Shown in pieces: positions 11,601-21,767 of a DNA stretch of 64,000 nt (positions within the stretch are counted from its first letter, which is position 1; each line of letters starts with the position of its first letter). The position numbers and the translations under genes are program-made. Below the pieces are notes generated by a model. That model did no database searches, was not told the DNA's origin, and was given only the letters and a program-made list of their open reading frames with translations. This DNA is from Pseudozyma flocculosa PF-1 (taxonomy: Eukaryota; Basidiomycota; Ustilaginomycetes; Ustilaginales; Ustilaginaceae), in NCBI RefSeq assembly GCF_000417875.1, contig NW_006920875.1, positions 598,538-662,537 of the forward strand, in the 5' to 3' direction.

Positions 11601-13653
11601 CGAGTCAGCGCTTTCGAGCCCATCCAGCGGAACGACGATCCATCCTCCGGCCGAACCGATCGATCGGTTCCTGCCGACAAGACCGCGCCGAAAGGCGCCC
11701 TAGCCACTGCCGCCGACTACACTAGAGGATCTGCAATGGGCGGCGGCGGCGACCGCGCCGCTCCAACTCCTGCTGCAGCTGCAGCTGCCGGCCAGCTGGC
11801 ACCCCAAGCTGTGGCGCTCTCGATCCCGCACCGGCTGCGCGGCCGCCTGACGCAGGAGATCGGCGACCTCGCCGGCATTTCAAACAAGGTCATCACTGGG
11901 GTGATGGGATCGAGCATCTCTGCGTTCGGTCGGGTCATGGGCGCCGGCATGGCCGTCACCAACGAGACCTGGGAGCGGAGCCGCGCCGATGGACCCAAGA
12001 CGCTCGACGAGATCAGGGGCGCGCTGTCGGGCAACCGTTCCCAGCAGCCGAGCGGCAGCTCATTTGATCCGGCACCGGCTGCAGGCGACGAAGGCGACTC
12101 GCGAGGCGTCAATGCCGTCGGGACCGGCGCCGCCGATGAACGGCAGGACGACAGCGACGCAAGGAGCATCCGATCGGCGGGATCGGGCAGGCCAAGACGA
12201 GGCACGGGTCCGAGTGCCGGGACCGAGGCGGCTCTGCTGTCGTCGAGCTTCGACGGTGCGCGGGAGAAGCCTTCGATCGGAGACCGACTCGCCTCGCTGC
12301 CCATGCTGGGTCGCTTCGGCACGGGCAGCGGCACGCCGACGAACCAGACGTTTGGCGGAGCCCTGCTCGCCTCGCCGGGAAGCATTTCGCGCGAGCTGCC
12401 GGGTCCACCGCCGCCTCTCAAGCAGGCACCTCCGACGCCGTCATCGGCGAGCCGCCCCGCTCATCGCCGTACCGGCTCCTACCTCGCCTCGCTCGGTAGG
12501 TCCTCGTCGTCGCGCAACGAGAAGGCAGAAGTGGCCGTCGAGGAAAAGATTCCAGCCTCGCTGCAGTCGCCCTATGCGCGCCTCTCGCGGCCGCCGACGG
12601 CCGAACGACCCGTCCACGTCGTCCTGGCCTGCACTGGCAGCGTGGCGAGCGTCAAAGTGCCCTCGATTGTCGAGGAGCTCATGCAGTATGCCAACGTCCG
12701 CGTCCAGGTGGTGCCGACGGCCTCGTCGCTCCACTTTTTTGACCGCAACGAGCTGCAGCGCATCAACGACGCTGCGGATGGCAGCGGCAGCCGCAACACC
12801 AATTTCGGCGGAGGCAGCGAGGCCGGCGCGTCGAGGCAGGTCGCGCACAGGACGTACACGGTCCGAGACCTGGCAGCCGAGAACCTCGCTGCCGTGCGGA
12901 GCAGGAACCACGGCGGCGGAGGTGGCGCGGGTGGTGGTGCGGCAGTGCCGGCGGATGCGGATGCGGATCTCTATACGCCGCGCGTGCACCTCTGGACCGA
13001 CGAAGACGAGTGGAGGGACTGGAAGAAGCTCGGGGATCCCGTGCTGCACATTGAGCTGCGGCGATGGGCCGACATTGTCCTCGTCGCGCCCTGCAGCGCC
13101 AATACGCTGGCCAAGCTCAACGGTGGGATCTGCGATTCGCTTCTGGTAAGTTTGACTTGAGATGGCCACACGCCACGGCATGGCACGGCACGAGACGAGT
13201 CAGGACTGACTCCCGACTGCTGTACCTCTCCCTTTCGACCCCCCCTTCTTCCCTGTGCAGACCTCGTTCCTCCGCGCCCTCTCCTCGACGACGCCCACGA
13301 TCGTCTTCCCGGCGATGAACACGCTCATGTACCTGCACCCGCTCACGTCGCGCCACCTTGGCTTTGTCAAGGAGGTGCTCGGGTACGAGGTGGTCGGTCC
13401 GATCGAGAAGCGGCTCGCCTGCGGCGACGTCGGTGCCGGCGCCATGTACGAGTGGCTCGACATTGTCCAGATTGTCGTCGATCGCTTCGGACTCGTCGTC
13501 GCTACCGCCGGCGGCGCTGGCGTCCCGAGCGGCGGAGCAGAAGGCGCGGTCGGCGCGGGCGGTGTCAAGGGGTTGGAAATGGTGGCTTCGCAGGTCGAAG
13601 CGGATGCCGATGCGAACCCCGACATGGTCGGCAGTGCTGCGGCGCCCAAGTAG
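8604..13653 (+). CDS. VPS9-domain protein fused to phosphopantothenoylcysteine decarboxylase (Hal3/Cab3 type)
   Basis: Exon 1 is 8604-13145 and exon 2 is 13261-13653 (115-nt intron, GTAAGT...TGTGCAG); the product is 1644 residues. Residues 1-600 are mostly Ser/Pro-rich and disordered. A VPS9 (Rab5-family GEF) module spans about 755-1000: SADLILPILIF (Asp934, Pro938), SANPPKLASNLFFIQRFR and ETAYCLVNVQAA (Tyr974). Residues about 1070-1120 (SNKVITGVMGSS) resemble the tail that follows VPS9 in fungal proteins. After a Ser/Pro linker, a flavoprotein domain starts near 1336 with VHVVLACTGSVASVKVP and continues with SSLHFF, LHIELRRWADIVLVAP (His1482), PAMNTLMY (Asn1534) and RLACGDVGAGAM (Cys1568). 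His, Asn and Cys are the catalytic set of PPC decarboxylase, which makes 4'-phosphopantetheine in CoA synthesis using FMN. There is no stop between the modules; the intron lies inside the decarboxylase. Hal3 proteins can also inhibit PP1-type phosphatases. Confidence 0.88.
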
Positions 13654-13757
13654 CCGCGGGTTCGCGGTAAGATCGCCGCTGTCGCCCATGACTTCGCATT
13701 CACAAGGACCGCCCGCTGTACCGTTCGGGGTCGATAGGCACGGGCCCATACGCGGCA

Positions 13758-15548
13758 CTACCTCTTGAGAGGCCGATGCTGCACCTCATCAACAGTCGGC
13801 ACTCCGTAGTCGTCCTCATCGTCATCCTCGCGCCCCGACCGGCGCGGTGCAGCATCGAACCCCGTCCTGGCCGTCGCACCGTCGTTCAATGAGAGGCCCT
13901 CGAGGGCGGCTAGAGCCATTCGCCTCTCGTGTCTGCGCCTCTTGCGTTCCATCTCCTTGTCGAGCAGGGAAGAGGGCGACATCGATCCACCGAGCAAACC
14001 AGGAGAGAGCGAGGATCGACGCTTGCGCGGCGAGGCTTGCTTTGGCGGGTGTCCGTGCAACTGAGAGCTGGAAGACGTCGGAAAGGCGATGGAAGACGTG
14101 GCAGCTGCCGTGCCGGGAGCTAGCCCGGCGTACGAGGGCGCAAAGATGGGCACGCCCTCGCCGAGCTCTTCGGACGATAGCAGGAGCGAGGGGATGCGTG
14201 GTGGCGCCTGGCCAAGCTGCAACGGGATGCTCGATGGCCCTGCCTGCGGGTCTACGCTATCGGCAGGAGCACGTGGCTGATCCGCCGCGACCACGATGGA
14301 CGCGAGGAGCTGCGGCGGGAGCGGTGGCGCGGCTGTCTCCGGCCCGGCCCGGCCTGCCGAGCCCTTGAAGAGACTGAGCAGGCGCTGTCGGGTGCCCAAG
14401 CTCTGCTTCGGCACTCGCTTTCCCGTGAGTGGCCGTTTGGCATCTCCATCCTTTTCCTGCTCCGGCAAGACGTCGCTGAAGAGCCGTTCGACACCGAACG
14501 CCTTGTCCTTGTGCTTGCGGGACTGAAGGCGGAGCGCCACGCGCTGGGCAGAGTACGTGGTGGGCCCGATCGGGCTCGGCCCCTCCTGCGAAGTCGTGCT
14601 GCTCTCCCGCAGTAGATCGACAATGCTGGCCGGCGTGGGTGGTACCGCCTCTCTAGGAGGAGGGCAAGGCGGGGGACAGGATGGATCGTACCGCTCGACC
14701 TTGCTGCGCGCCTTCTTGTGGTGGCTCGTCTTCCCTCTGCCCGGTGAAGGCGGCTGCCGGCGACCCGTCCAGTGCGACAGGGCCCGCCTTCGGATGTGCT
14801 TGATGCTCACGGGCGTGGCGGGGTCCGCGGCGAGGGCGACGACGGATCTGCCAACGTCGGCTGGACTTCGCAGAGGGCTTTTGCTGCCGAGAGCGATGCT
14901 GCTTGCCCGTGACTGAAGCGAGCTTCGCATCTTCTTGTTCGTGGGCGAAGGAGTGACTTTCGGCTTGACCACCTTGGCCCTAGGCGAAGGGGTATGAGGA
15001 AAGTCTGGCGTAGGCCGCATGGGAGCGCAGGTCTCGAGTCAGCAGTCTGGTTCGTCGACAGCTCCTCTGACGATATACAGCCCGAGGAAACGGGTTTTGG
15101 CAACGTGCTCTCGTGACGTACCCGGCAACGCAGATGTGCTGGTAGCGATATCGGTGTCCTCATCGAGCTGCATCTCTCGGAGGATGGACGAGAGGGCCGA
15201 GCCGTACGTCGATCGAGGGATGGAAAGAGCGTCGACCTCGACTTTGGCCGCGCTGCTTGGCTCCCAGAATTGGGCGCTGGTGGGTTGCGTGGCTCGGTCA
15301 AAGGGGTCGAGACCACCTGAGAGCGATACGAGTGGAGAGGCCTGGCCTCTCATGGACGGCCAGGTATATGGGCTTGACGAGGAGGGCGAGGCAACGTCTG
15401 AGACCGGATCAGACGAGAGGAGAGAGGCCGTGTCGTGTTCGTGTCCGTGTGGCGCTGGTGACAAGGCGTGCGTGCCGCTACTGCCGCTGACGACGAGTGT
15501 TGGCAGTGGATGGACGCTGACCTCATCGTACTTGTCGGAAGTGATCAT
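13758..15548 (-). CDS. Unrecognised basic, Ser/Pro-rich protein, two exons
   Basis: Exon 1 is 15548-15122 and exon 2 is 15004-13758, joined by a 117-nt intron (GTACGT...CGCCAG with a CTGAC branch-like site). The join is in phase and gives 557 residues beginning MITSDKYDEV. An in-frame stop just upstream of the acceptor rules out simple read-through; an alternative start at 15020 would drop exon 1. The protein is rich in Ser, Pro, Arg and Lys, with many SP/TP sites (for example FPHTPSPRAKVVKP, KSPLRSP, HWTGRRQPPSPGR). Near the C-terminus there is a charged helix (about 490-515, KEMERKRRRHERRMALAALE) and an acidic tail. The many proline-directed sites suggest control by CDK or MAP kinase; this is inference only. 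No known domain was recognised. It converges on the VPS9 fusion gene, with 104 bp between the stops. Confidence 0.68.
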
Positions 15549-16821
15549 GGCTGCGGAAGCTGCTGTATGTGGGGGCTTGCAGCGTAAGAGGTATGTTCGG
15601 CGAAGGCAGCCATCGTAGAGCGAGACCAAGAGGGACGGGTACGGAGAGCTGGGCTCGCCGCTGGAAGGTGTTTACCCGCCACTCGCCGCTCTGCCTGGCC
15701 AGGCGCGAGCTCTACGCACGTGCTGGTTGGACCGTATGTCGAGGAGGCCTACCTGAAGGGGCCCGTACGTGTGCTGGCTGGTTGTGCCCGGGGCGCTGGC
15801 AAATGAAAGGAAGTGGGGCTGCGGGTCGGCGAAGGGTGGCCCCACCAAAGCGGGCGCGCCTTACCTTGTGCGACCTCCGGCTCGGCCTCTGATCAGCATG
15901 CCAGGACTCGCTCGTTGCCGTGGTGGGCTGGAGTGTGGAGTGGAAGGAGGAAGGCAGGCAGGGAGGGAAAGGCGGCTGAGCCGTGGCTAGCCGTGGCGAC
16001 GCCAATGCTGGCCAGCACAGCCATGGATACGCAGCCCGGATCCGAAGGGGTCAGCAGCGGGCCCTACCCGATGCTGGACGTCGAGGTTGCTGCCCGATGC
16101 CAAGGGGAGACGGCACATCCGACCCTCGGTCTGACAGCAGGCGGATGCTCATGCCCTCAGCGTTATCTTCGGTCGAGGACAAGTAAGGTCCGGCAGGCAA
16201 GAAGGCCGCACATACGGTGCCTCGCCGAGCCAAGCCGGCAAGAGGGGATGAGGCATCGTATGTGTGGATCGGCGAGTAGCTGCATCTGAGCTTGGCATGT
16301 CGAGTGCGAAGGAGCGTGTGGCGGGTTGTGCTCGTAGAGAGTCACGTACGGGCCTCTCGCAGCTGTATGTGCGTGCCGCGTTGCACCAGCGCAGCAGGCC
16401 AGGCCAGGTTGCCGCGGGTGGCAGTTGCGCGCGGATCTGTTGGCACGCATCACGACGATCCTGTGCGGTGATGGGAGCCGACGGTGGCAGATGCGCAACG
16501 CGGATCTCTCGGTTGTTCGAGATGCAACCTGGCGTTGGCCGCCTGAGGGTATGGCGGACAGGCAGACCGGCTGGATGGTGCCGTCTCGATCTCCCTAGCC
16601 TCTGTCGGGGACCGTCGAGAGGTTGCGCCAGCAGGCTGGCCCGGGGCGTATGTAGCGAGGGCGGCATGCGATGGATGGTTGGTACGTTTGGTGCTGCCTG
16701 TCCCGCGGAATACTGTATTGGATGCATACATGTGCAGCTGGGCGCCAAGAAAATTGCCCATCAACTCGGCACGCGGATGCGCTAGACGACGCACAGAGGC
16801 ATCTCTTCGCTCGCCGAGAAA

Positions 16822-16846
16822 GGCAGGCAGGCAGGCAGGCAGGCAA
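16822..16846. repeat. GGCA tetranucleotide tract
   Basis: About six tandem copies of GGCA, ending in GGCAAGCC. The same unit recurs in other intergenic regions (near 35730, 60411 and 60511). Confidence 0.85.
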
Positions 16847-17409
16847 GCCTCCAGGAACGCGCCCCAAGGTCGCGCTCTCGTCCCAGCACCGGTCCATAGC
16901 AGCTGGGCGAGGGTTGTGCTCGGACGAGTCGCTGCGCTGCGTTGCATGGCCTGGCAGCACATATGTACGCACCATGCTTTCCTCGTTGCCTTCCATCGTG
17001 GACATGCCCCCCTGTGCAGAGGCATTCGGGTGCGTGCCCGTCTCTCAGGGCAACGCATCCGAAATCGCCATTCGGAGCCAGGCGGCCGCCTACAGTACGC
17101 GTCTGCCCCGAGCCTCGATGGCTTGGCGCCCCCAAAAGGTCGGCGCGCGTCCTGCCATTGCCTCTGGTCGTTGCGCCCTCGCCTGCCAATGCCTCTCTGC
17201 CTCTGCTTCGGCATCGACCTCGACGCCATACGTTCGCTCCTGCGCCTTCCCTACCCGGCTCTGCTTCGTCCACGCTGCGCTGCGCTCTTCATACCTCGCG
17301 GGCCTGCTTGTTCCTCGACGAGCCGTGGCCCGTTCCTAGCTCGTCGACCACGCTGTCCTACAGTATCCATCCTGCAGGCGCGTGCATCCTTCCGAAGGCG
17401 CCCGTGACG

Positions 17410-17438
17410 CTCTCCTCTCCTCTCCTCTCCTCTCCTCT
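17410..17438. repeat. CTCTC pentanucleotide array
   Basis: Nearly six perfect tandem copies of CTCTC. Confidence 0.9.
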
Positions 17439-17667
17439 GCTCCCTGAATCCGGTGCACGGATTGCACGAGCTGGCCAGCGCTTGTGCCTGCCAGCATCCT
17501 CGGCCCCTAATTGAGGATGGCATCGCGGGCACGCTAGAAGCTGAAAGCCACAGTGCAAGGAACGCTTGCTCGCTCTTGGCTCCGGGCTTGGCCACGCCTG
17601 CCAAGAAGGCATGAGCGAGGGCAAGCGCGTCGAGCACCGCCGTGCTCGACTGCGCCGGCCTGGCCCG

Positions 17668-17688
17668 CTACAGTACAGTAAGTACTAC
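17668..17688. other. Overlapping TACAGTAC/AGTACT cluster
   Basis: CTACAGTACAGTA is followed directly by AGTACTAC, giving overlapping quasi-palindromes. Related copies occur at 17091, 25007, 40631, 41472, 47681, 61954 and 62693. Confidence 0.6.
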
Positions 17689-18229
17689 GCCTCGCCGCAG
17701 GCCTGCCATCTCGCTGCTCTGGCCCGACGCCGTCCGACCCGTGACTAGGCGGAGCGGGGCGGCGGCGTTGCAATATGAGGTTGCTGAGCTTGATCCTCGC
17801 CAGCTCTTCTTTCATCTATCTAGTAGCTAGCCCCTCTCCCTCTTCACCATCATCCGTCATTCCGCTTCGTGTCCCCTCCCCGCCCCGGCCTCTCCCCTCC
17901 TTCCCCATCTCCCAACCCCATCCCATCGCGCTCGTCGCCACCACCATCCCCGCTCCCCCTCCCCCTCCCCTTCGCCATCGTCCCTGCCCCCTTTGCTCCT
18001 CTCCAACGCCAAATCAACCGCGATCCACTCTCCTTTGCATCCATCCAAGCGCAGCACAGAGATCTTCTCGCCTGGCACCGTTCCTCTCTCGCTACCTGGC
18101 CGGTCCAACTCGCTAGATCCTGTCCCCCTATCCAGCCCCGCGTTCCCCGTCCCTGTCTGTCCGTGACTGTCCGCCAGTGCATCCCTCGTTTACCACACGC
18201 TCCTTGCATCACTTCCCACAACCTACGCG

Positions 18230-20296
18230 ATGAAGGCCTTCTTTGCACTCGCCGTGGCCGCGCTGCCGCTGCTGGCCAACGCGTCGCTCGAGACCCGCGC
18301 CTCCAACGGCGGCGGCCATCGACGCGGCTACCGGCCACGACACTTTGGCAGCCACAACGTCCGTCGGAGCGCCCCGGGCGCCGCCATCGCCACGTCCTGG
18401 GATCAGGTGGGCGACCAGGTGTTTGACTACGTCATCGCCGGCGGCGGTACCGCTGGCCTTGCGCTGGCCGGCCGGCTCAGCGAGGATCCGGACGTCACCG
18501 TGGCCGTCATCGAGGCCGGCGCCAGCGGCTACGACCACGACGAGCAGCTCCTGACGCCCAGCAACGCCTACTTCAAGAGCTCCGTCGGCACCGAGCTCGA
18601 CTGGCAGTACTCGACCGTTCCCCAGGACAAGCTCGTCGACGCCAACGGCACCAGTGGCCGTGAGGCCGCGTGGCCCCGCGGCAAGGTCCTCGGCGGCTCG
18701 AGCGCCATCAACGGCCTCTACTACGTCTCCGCCAGCAAGCGCGAGCACCAGGTGTGGGGTCGCCTCTCGGGCGACCTCGGCAGCTGGGGCTGGCATAGCA
18801 TCCGCGACGCCAGCCAGAAGTCGCAGCGCTTCTCGAGGAACACGGTCGGCCCGCTCGACGCCTACATCGAGGACGAGTCCGACTTCATGGGCGCCAGCGG
18901 TCCCGTCTGCGTCTCGTACCCGGGCGTCTCGTACCAGCCCGTCGCCGACTGGGTGCCCACGCTCGGCGCCCTCGGCATTCCGGCGGCGCAGTCGCCCTAC
19001 GGCGGTGAGAACCAGGGCGCCTTTATCGCCGCCTCGACCATCGACTCGGCTACCTGGCAGCGCAGCTTCAGCCGCAACGCCTACCTCGACCCCATCGCCG
19101 ATCGCCGCAAGAACATCGTCGTCATCCCCAACCAGACCGTCACCCGCATCGTGTGGAGCGATGACTACGAGGTCGACGCCGATGTGGGCCGCCGCGCTCT
19201 CGGCCTCGAGTTCGCCTCGTCGCCCGACGCGCCGCGGGCCACCGTGACGGCGCGCCGCGAGGTGATCCTGTCGGCCGGTGCCATCGGAACGCCGCAGATC
19301 CTGCAGCTGTCGGGCGTCGGCAACCCCTACCTCCTCGAGCAGCACAACATCACCCTGATCAAGGACCTCCCCGGCGTCGGCGAGAACCTGCAGGACCACC
19401 TCGCCTCGTCGGTCGTCTACACGCCCGCCGAGGGCATGAAGCTCCCCGCTGCTGCCGCCGGCGAGACTTCGAAGCAGGCCTCGTTTGTCGACTCGTCGAT
19501 CGCCTACCTGACGCTCGAGAAGATGTACGGCACCAAGGAGGCGGCCAAGTTCATCGAGCGCGCGCGCCGGTTCAGCGACGACTACATCGCCTCGGCCGAG
19601 ACGACGCCCGAGGCGGTCAAGCGCGGCTGGAGGAAGCAGTACGACCTGCTGCTCGACGATCTGCTGGTCCGCGAGTCCAAGTCGGGCTTTACGGGTTCCG
19701 CCAAGGGCGCCATGGAGATGCTGCTGGGCATCTCGATGGGCAGCGTCCAGATCGAGACGGCGCTGCAGGCTCCCTTTTCGCGCGGCACCGTCCAGATTGC
19801 CTCGGCCGACGCCTTTGACAAGCCGCTCATCAACCCAAACTACCTCCAGCACCGCTCCGACGTCGAGCTGCTGCGCTCGGGCTTCCAGGTGGCGCGCAAG
19901 ATTGGATCCACGGCCCCGATGAAGGACCTCGTCTCTGCCGAGACGGCGCCCGGCCCCGGCGTCGAGAGCGACGAGGAGTGGGACCGATGGGTCGCCAGCG
20001 TCGTGGGCACCGAGTACCACCCGTCGTCGACGTGCTCGATGCTCGATGAGCACGACGGCGGCGTCGTCGACTCGACGCTCAAGGTGTACGGCACCGAGAA
20101 TGTGCGCGTCGTCGACGCCAGCATCATCCCGCTCAGCCTGAGCTCGCACCTGATGAGCGCCACGTACGCCATCGCCGAGATTGCCGCCGACCTCATCAAG
20201 AGCTGCTCCGTCGAGCCCATCGAGGAGTGCGACTACGAGGACGATGCCGAGGAAGAGGAAGAGGAGGAGGCGGTGGTGGTGGCGGACAAGTGCTAG
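18230..20296 (+). CDS. Secreted GMC oxidoreductase (FAD-dependent alcohol/sugar oxidase type)
   Basis: Intronless, 688 residues. The N-terminus MKAFFALAVAALPLLANA is a clear signal peptide, so the enzyme should be secreted or wall-associated. The FAD-binding Rossmann motif is DYVIAGGGTAGLALAGRLSE (66-85). The GMC signature around WPRGKVLGGSSAING (159-173) and the second signature SAGAIGTPQILQLSG are present. The C-terminal catalytic pair is His597 in YHPSSTC and His640 in LSSHLMSATYAIAE, so the active site looks complete. The family covers glucose oxidase, aryl-alcohol oxidase and related enzymes, which typically oxidise an alcohol or sugar and reduce O2 or quinones; the substrate cannot be read from sequence. 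An unusual acidic tail (about 660-682, with a run of seven Glu) ends in Cys. The start is fixed by the signal peptide. The gene converges on the hydrolase gene at 21768. Confidence 0.92.
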   Translation: MKAFFALAVAALPLLANASLETRASNGGGHRRGYRPRHFGSHNVRRSAPGAAIATSWDQVGDQVFDYVIAGGGTAGLALAGRLSEDPDVTVAVIEAGASGYDHDEQLLTPSNAYFKSSVGTELDWQYSTVPQDKLVDANGTSGREAAWPRGKVLGGSSAINGLYYVSASKREHQVWGRLSGDLGSWGWHSIRDASQKSQRFSRNTVGPLDAYIEDESDFMGASGPVCVSYPGVSYQPVADWVPTLGALGIPAAQSPYGGENQGAFIAASTIDSATWQRSFSRNAYLDPIADRRKNIVVIPNQTVTRIVWSDDYEVDADVGRRALGLEFASSPDAPRATVTARREVILSAGAIGTPQILQLSGVGNPYLLEQHNITLIKDLPGVGENLQDHLASSVVYTPAEGMKLPAAAAGETSKQASFVDSSIAYLTLEKMYGTKEAAKFIERARRFSDDYIASAETTPEAVKRGWRKQYDLLLDDLLVRESKSGFTGSAKGAMEMLLGISMGSVQIETALQAPFSRGTVQIASADAFDKPLINPNYLQHRSDVELLRSGFQVARKIGSTAPMKDLVSAETAPGPGVESDEEWDRWVASVVGTEYHPSSTCSMLDEHDGGVVDSTLKVYGTENVRVVDASIIPLSLSSHLMSATYAIAEIAADLIKSCSVEPIEECDYEDDAEEEEEEEAVVVADKC

Positions 20297-21302
20297 AAAG
20301 CTCGCTCAATTGCCCCGCCCCCCTTCCCCCATTCATCTGCCCTTCAACCCGCGCTCGGGCCGCCCCGCTGCGGCCCGGACTCGAATCGCTCCCGCCGCTC
20401 CCGCCGCTCCCGCCGCTCCCTGGGCCTGTGGGGGCCTTTGCAGGAGATCTGATCGATCCTGCAGCAGGCCTCCTGTGCCCAGCCCGCCGATTGCCCGTCT
20501 ATCGATTAGCACAGCACGGCACGGCACCTACATACATGAGTAGGCGTCGCCTTTCTAAGGCCAGCCCACCAGTGCGCGGCCACGATCCTCCTGGTGAGGA
20601 ACCACATCGGTGGCCGCCGGTTGCGCTGCTCGAATCCCCCCTCTCTGTCCCTGCTTCCGTCTGCACCGTCCGTCCGTCCGTCCGTTCTCGATAGCGACTC
20701 GCACCTGCTCGACTGTCGCTCGTTGGCCCTAACTTACCCTGCTTGTACCCCGCTCTGCTCCAATCCCATCTCGTTCGTCTTCATCTTCGTCTTCGTCTTT
20801 TCCCTTGCTCTTCACCGTGCGGCGATGTCGATGGCCTTGCTGCATCGTCATCGTGTAACGCAGTGACAATCTGATCCGGTCTGACCCGGTCTGATCTGGT
20901 CTGGTCTGGTCTGATCTTGGGCAGTGCATCATCGTGGTACAGTCAGTAGGAACGACGAATTCAACGCTGCGTGTGGCGGGCGGGTGGGGTACCTCGAACG
21001 CTGTCCGAGTCGGGCGGTGGGGGAGAGAAAGGGGAAGGGGGGAGGGAGGGAGGAAGTGAGTCAACACGGACGAGGGGAGCGGCCCCGGCGAAACGTCAGG
21101 GCCACCGAGTCATAGAGAGAGAGAGGAGGGCGAGAGAGGGAGGGGGGGGAGGAAGACGAGAGAGCGAGACGGACAAACGAGACATAGGACGGGGATCGTA
21201 CGGAAAACCGAAGACTGTGTTCGTTCGTTTCCCGACGGCGCGCGGCTCTATACGAGGAGTCGCGAGTGGGGATGGTATGCACAAGAGAGTGTGGATGCGT
21301 AC

Positions 21303-21322
21303 NNNNNNNNNNNNNNNNNNNN
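21303..21322. other. Assembly gap (20 N)
   Basis: Twenty undefined bases between GTAC motifs, about 100 bp from a long GT repeat. The low-complexity context probably caused the break. Confidence 0.95.
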
Positions 21323-21420
21323 GTACCGCGCCGGGCCGGTCCGTACGTACGTACGGTAAGGGTACGGGTACCGGACGTAGGGGAGGGTAGGGTAGGTAGT
21401 CGCACGAGAGAGTGGTGTGG

Positions 21421-21422
<2 letters not shown>

Positions 21423-21476
<54 letters not shown>
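21423..21476. repeat. GT dinucleotide microsatellite, 27 units
   Basis: Perfect (GT)27 of 54 bp. It lies about 290 bp beyond the 3' end of the GPI-anchored hydrolase-like gene, between two convergent genes. Confidence 0.95.
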
Positions 21477-21477
<1 letters not shown>

Positions 21478-21767
21478 GATGGACTACTTCGGAGACCGAG
21501 AAGGAGGGAGAGTGGGGGGAAAGAGAGCGACCAGGCTCTGATACGAGAGAGAGAGGGAGGGGAGGGAGAGAGACGCGGCCCGCATCGACTATCCATCTGG
21601 CGATAGGAGCGAGCACAAAGGATGAATCGAGCGGGAAAACCGATGTCCAGAGGCGGAGGCAGAGGCCGGCCGCGAGACAAGACGGATCCTCTCTTGATAA
21701 ATTACATATGGACACGAGAGCGACGCCGTAGCAGCGGCGGCGGCGGCGGTGAACGGCGTCGAGACCC

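Larger units (their letters stand above)
15549..18229. other. Intergenic, no gene seen; pyrimidine-rich leader of the GMC gene
   Basis: No frame in these 2.7 kb shows conserved motifs or coherent codon use. It contains GGCCAGG/CCTGGCC motifs, a GGCA tract, a CTCTC array and a TACAGTAC cluster (listed separately). The last ~400 bp (about 17825-18229) is strongly pyrimidine-rich on the plus strand, typical of a fungal core promoter and 5' leader for the gene starting at 18230. Confidence 0.5.
20297..21767. other. Convergent intergenic region, no gene seen
   Basis: It holds CCGCTCC repeats near 20390-20425, a run of TCTGATC/TCTGGTC variants near 20870-20920, a purine-rich (GA/GGA) stretch at about 21010-21180, a 20-base assembly gap and a long GT microsatellite. 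No coding potential was recognised. Confidence 0.5.

Noticed and set aside
14807..15316. Alternative frame joining exon 1 of the basic protein through an acceptor near 15075
   Set aside because: It ends after about 80 residues and loses the long frame; the acceptor at 15005 joins both exons in phase.
18209..20149. Long minus-strand open frame opposite the GMC oxidoreductase
   Set aside because: It is the antisense shadow of a strong GMC coding sequence, rich in Val/Asp/Gly/Arg as expected from its codon pattern.
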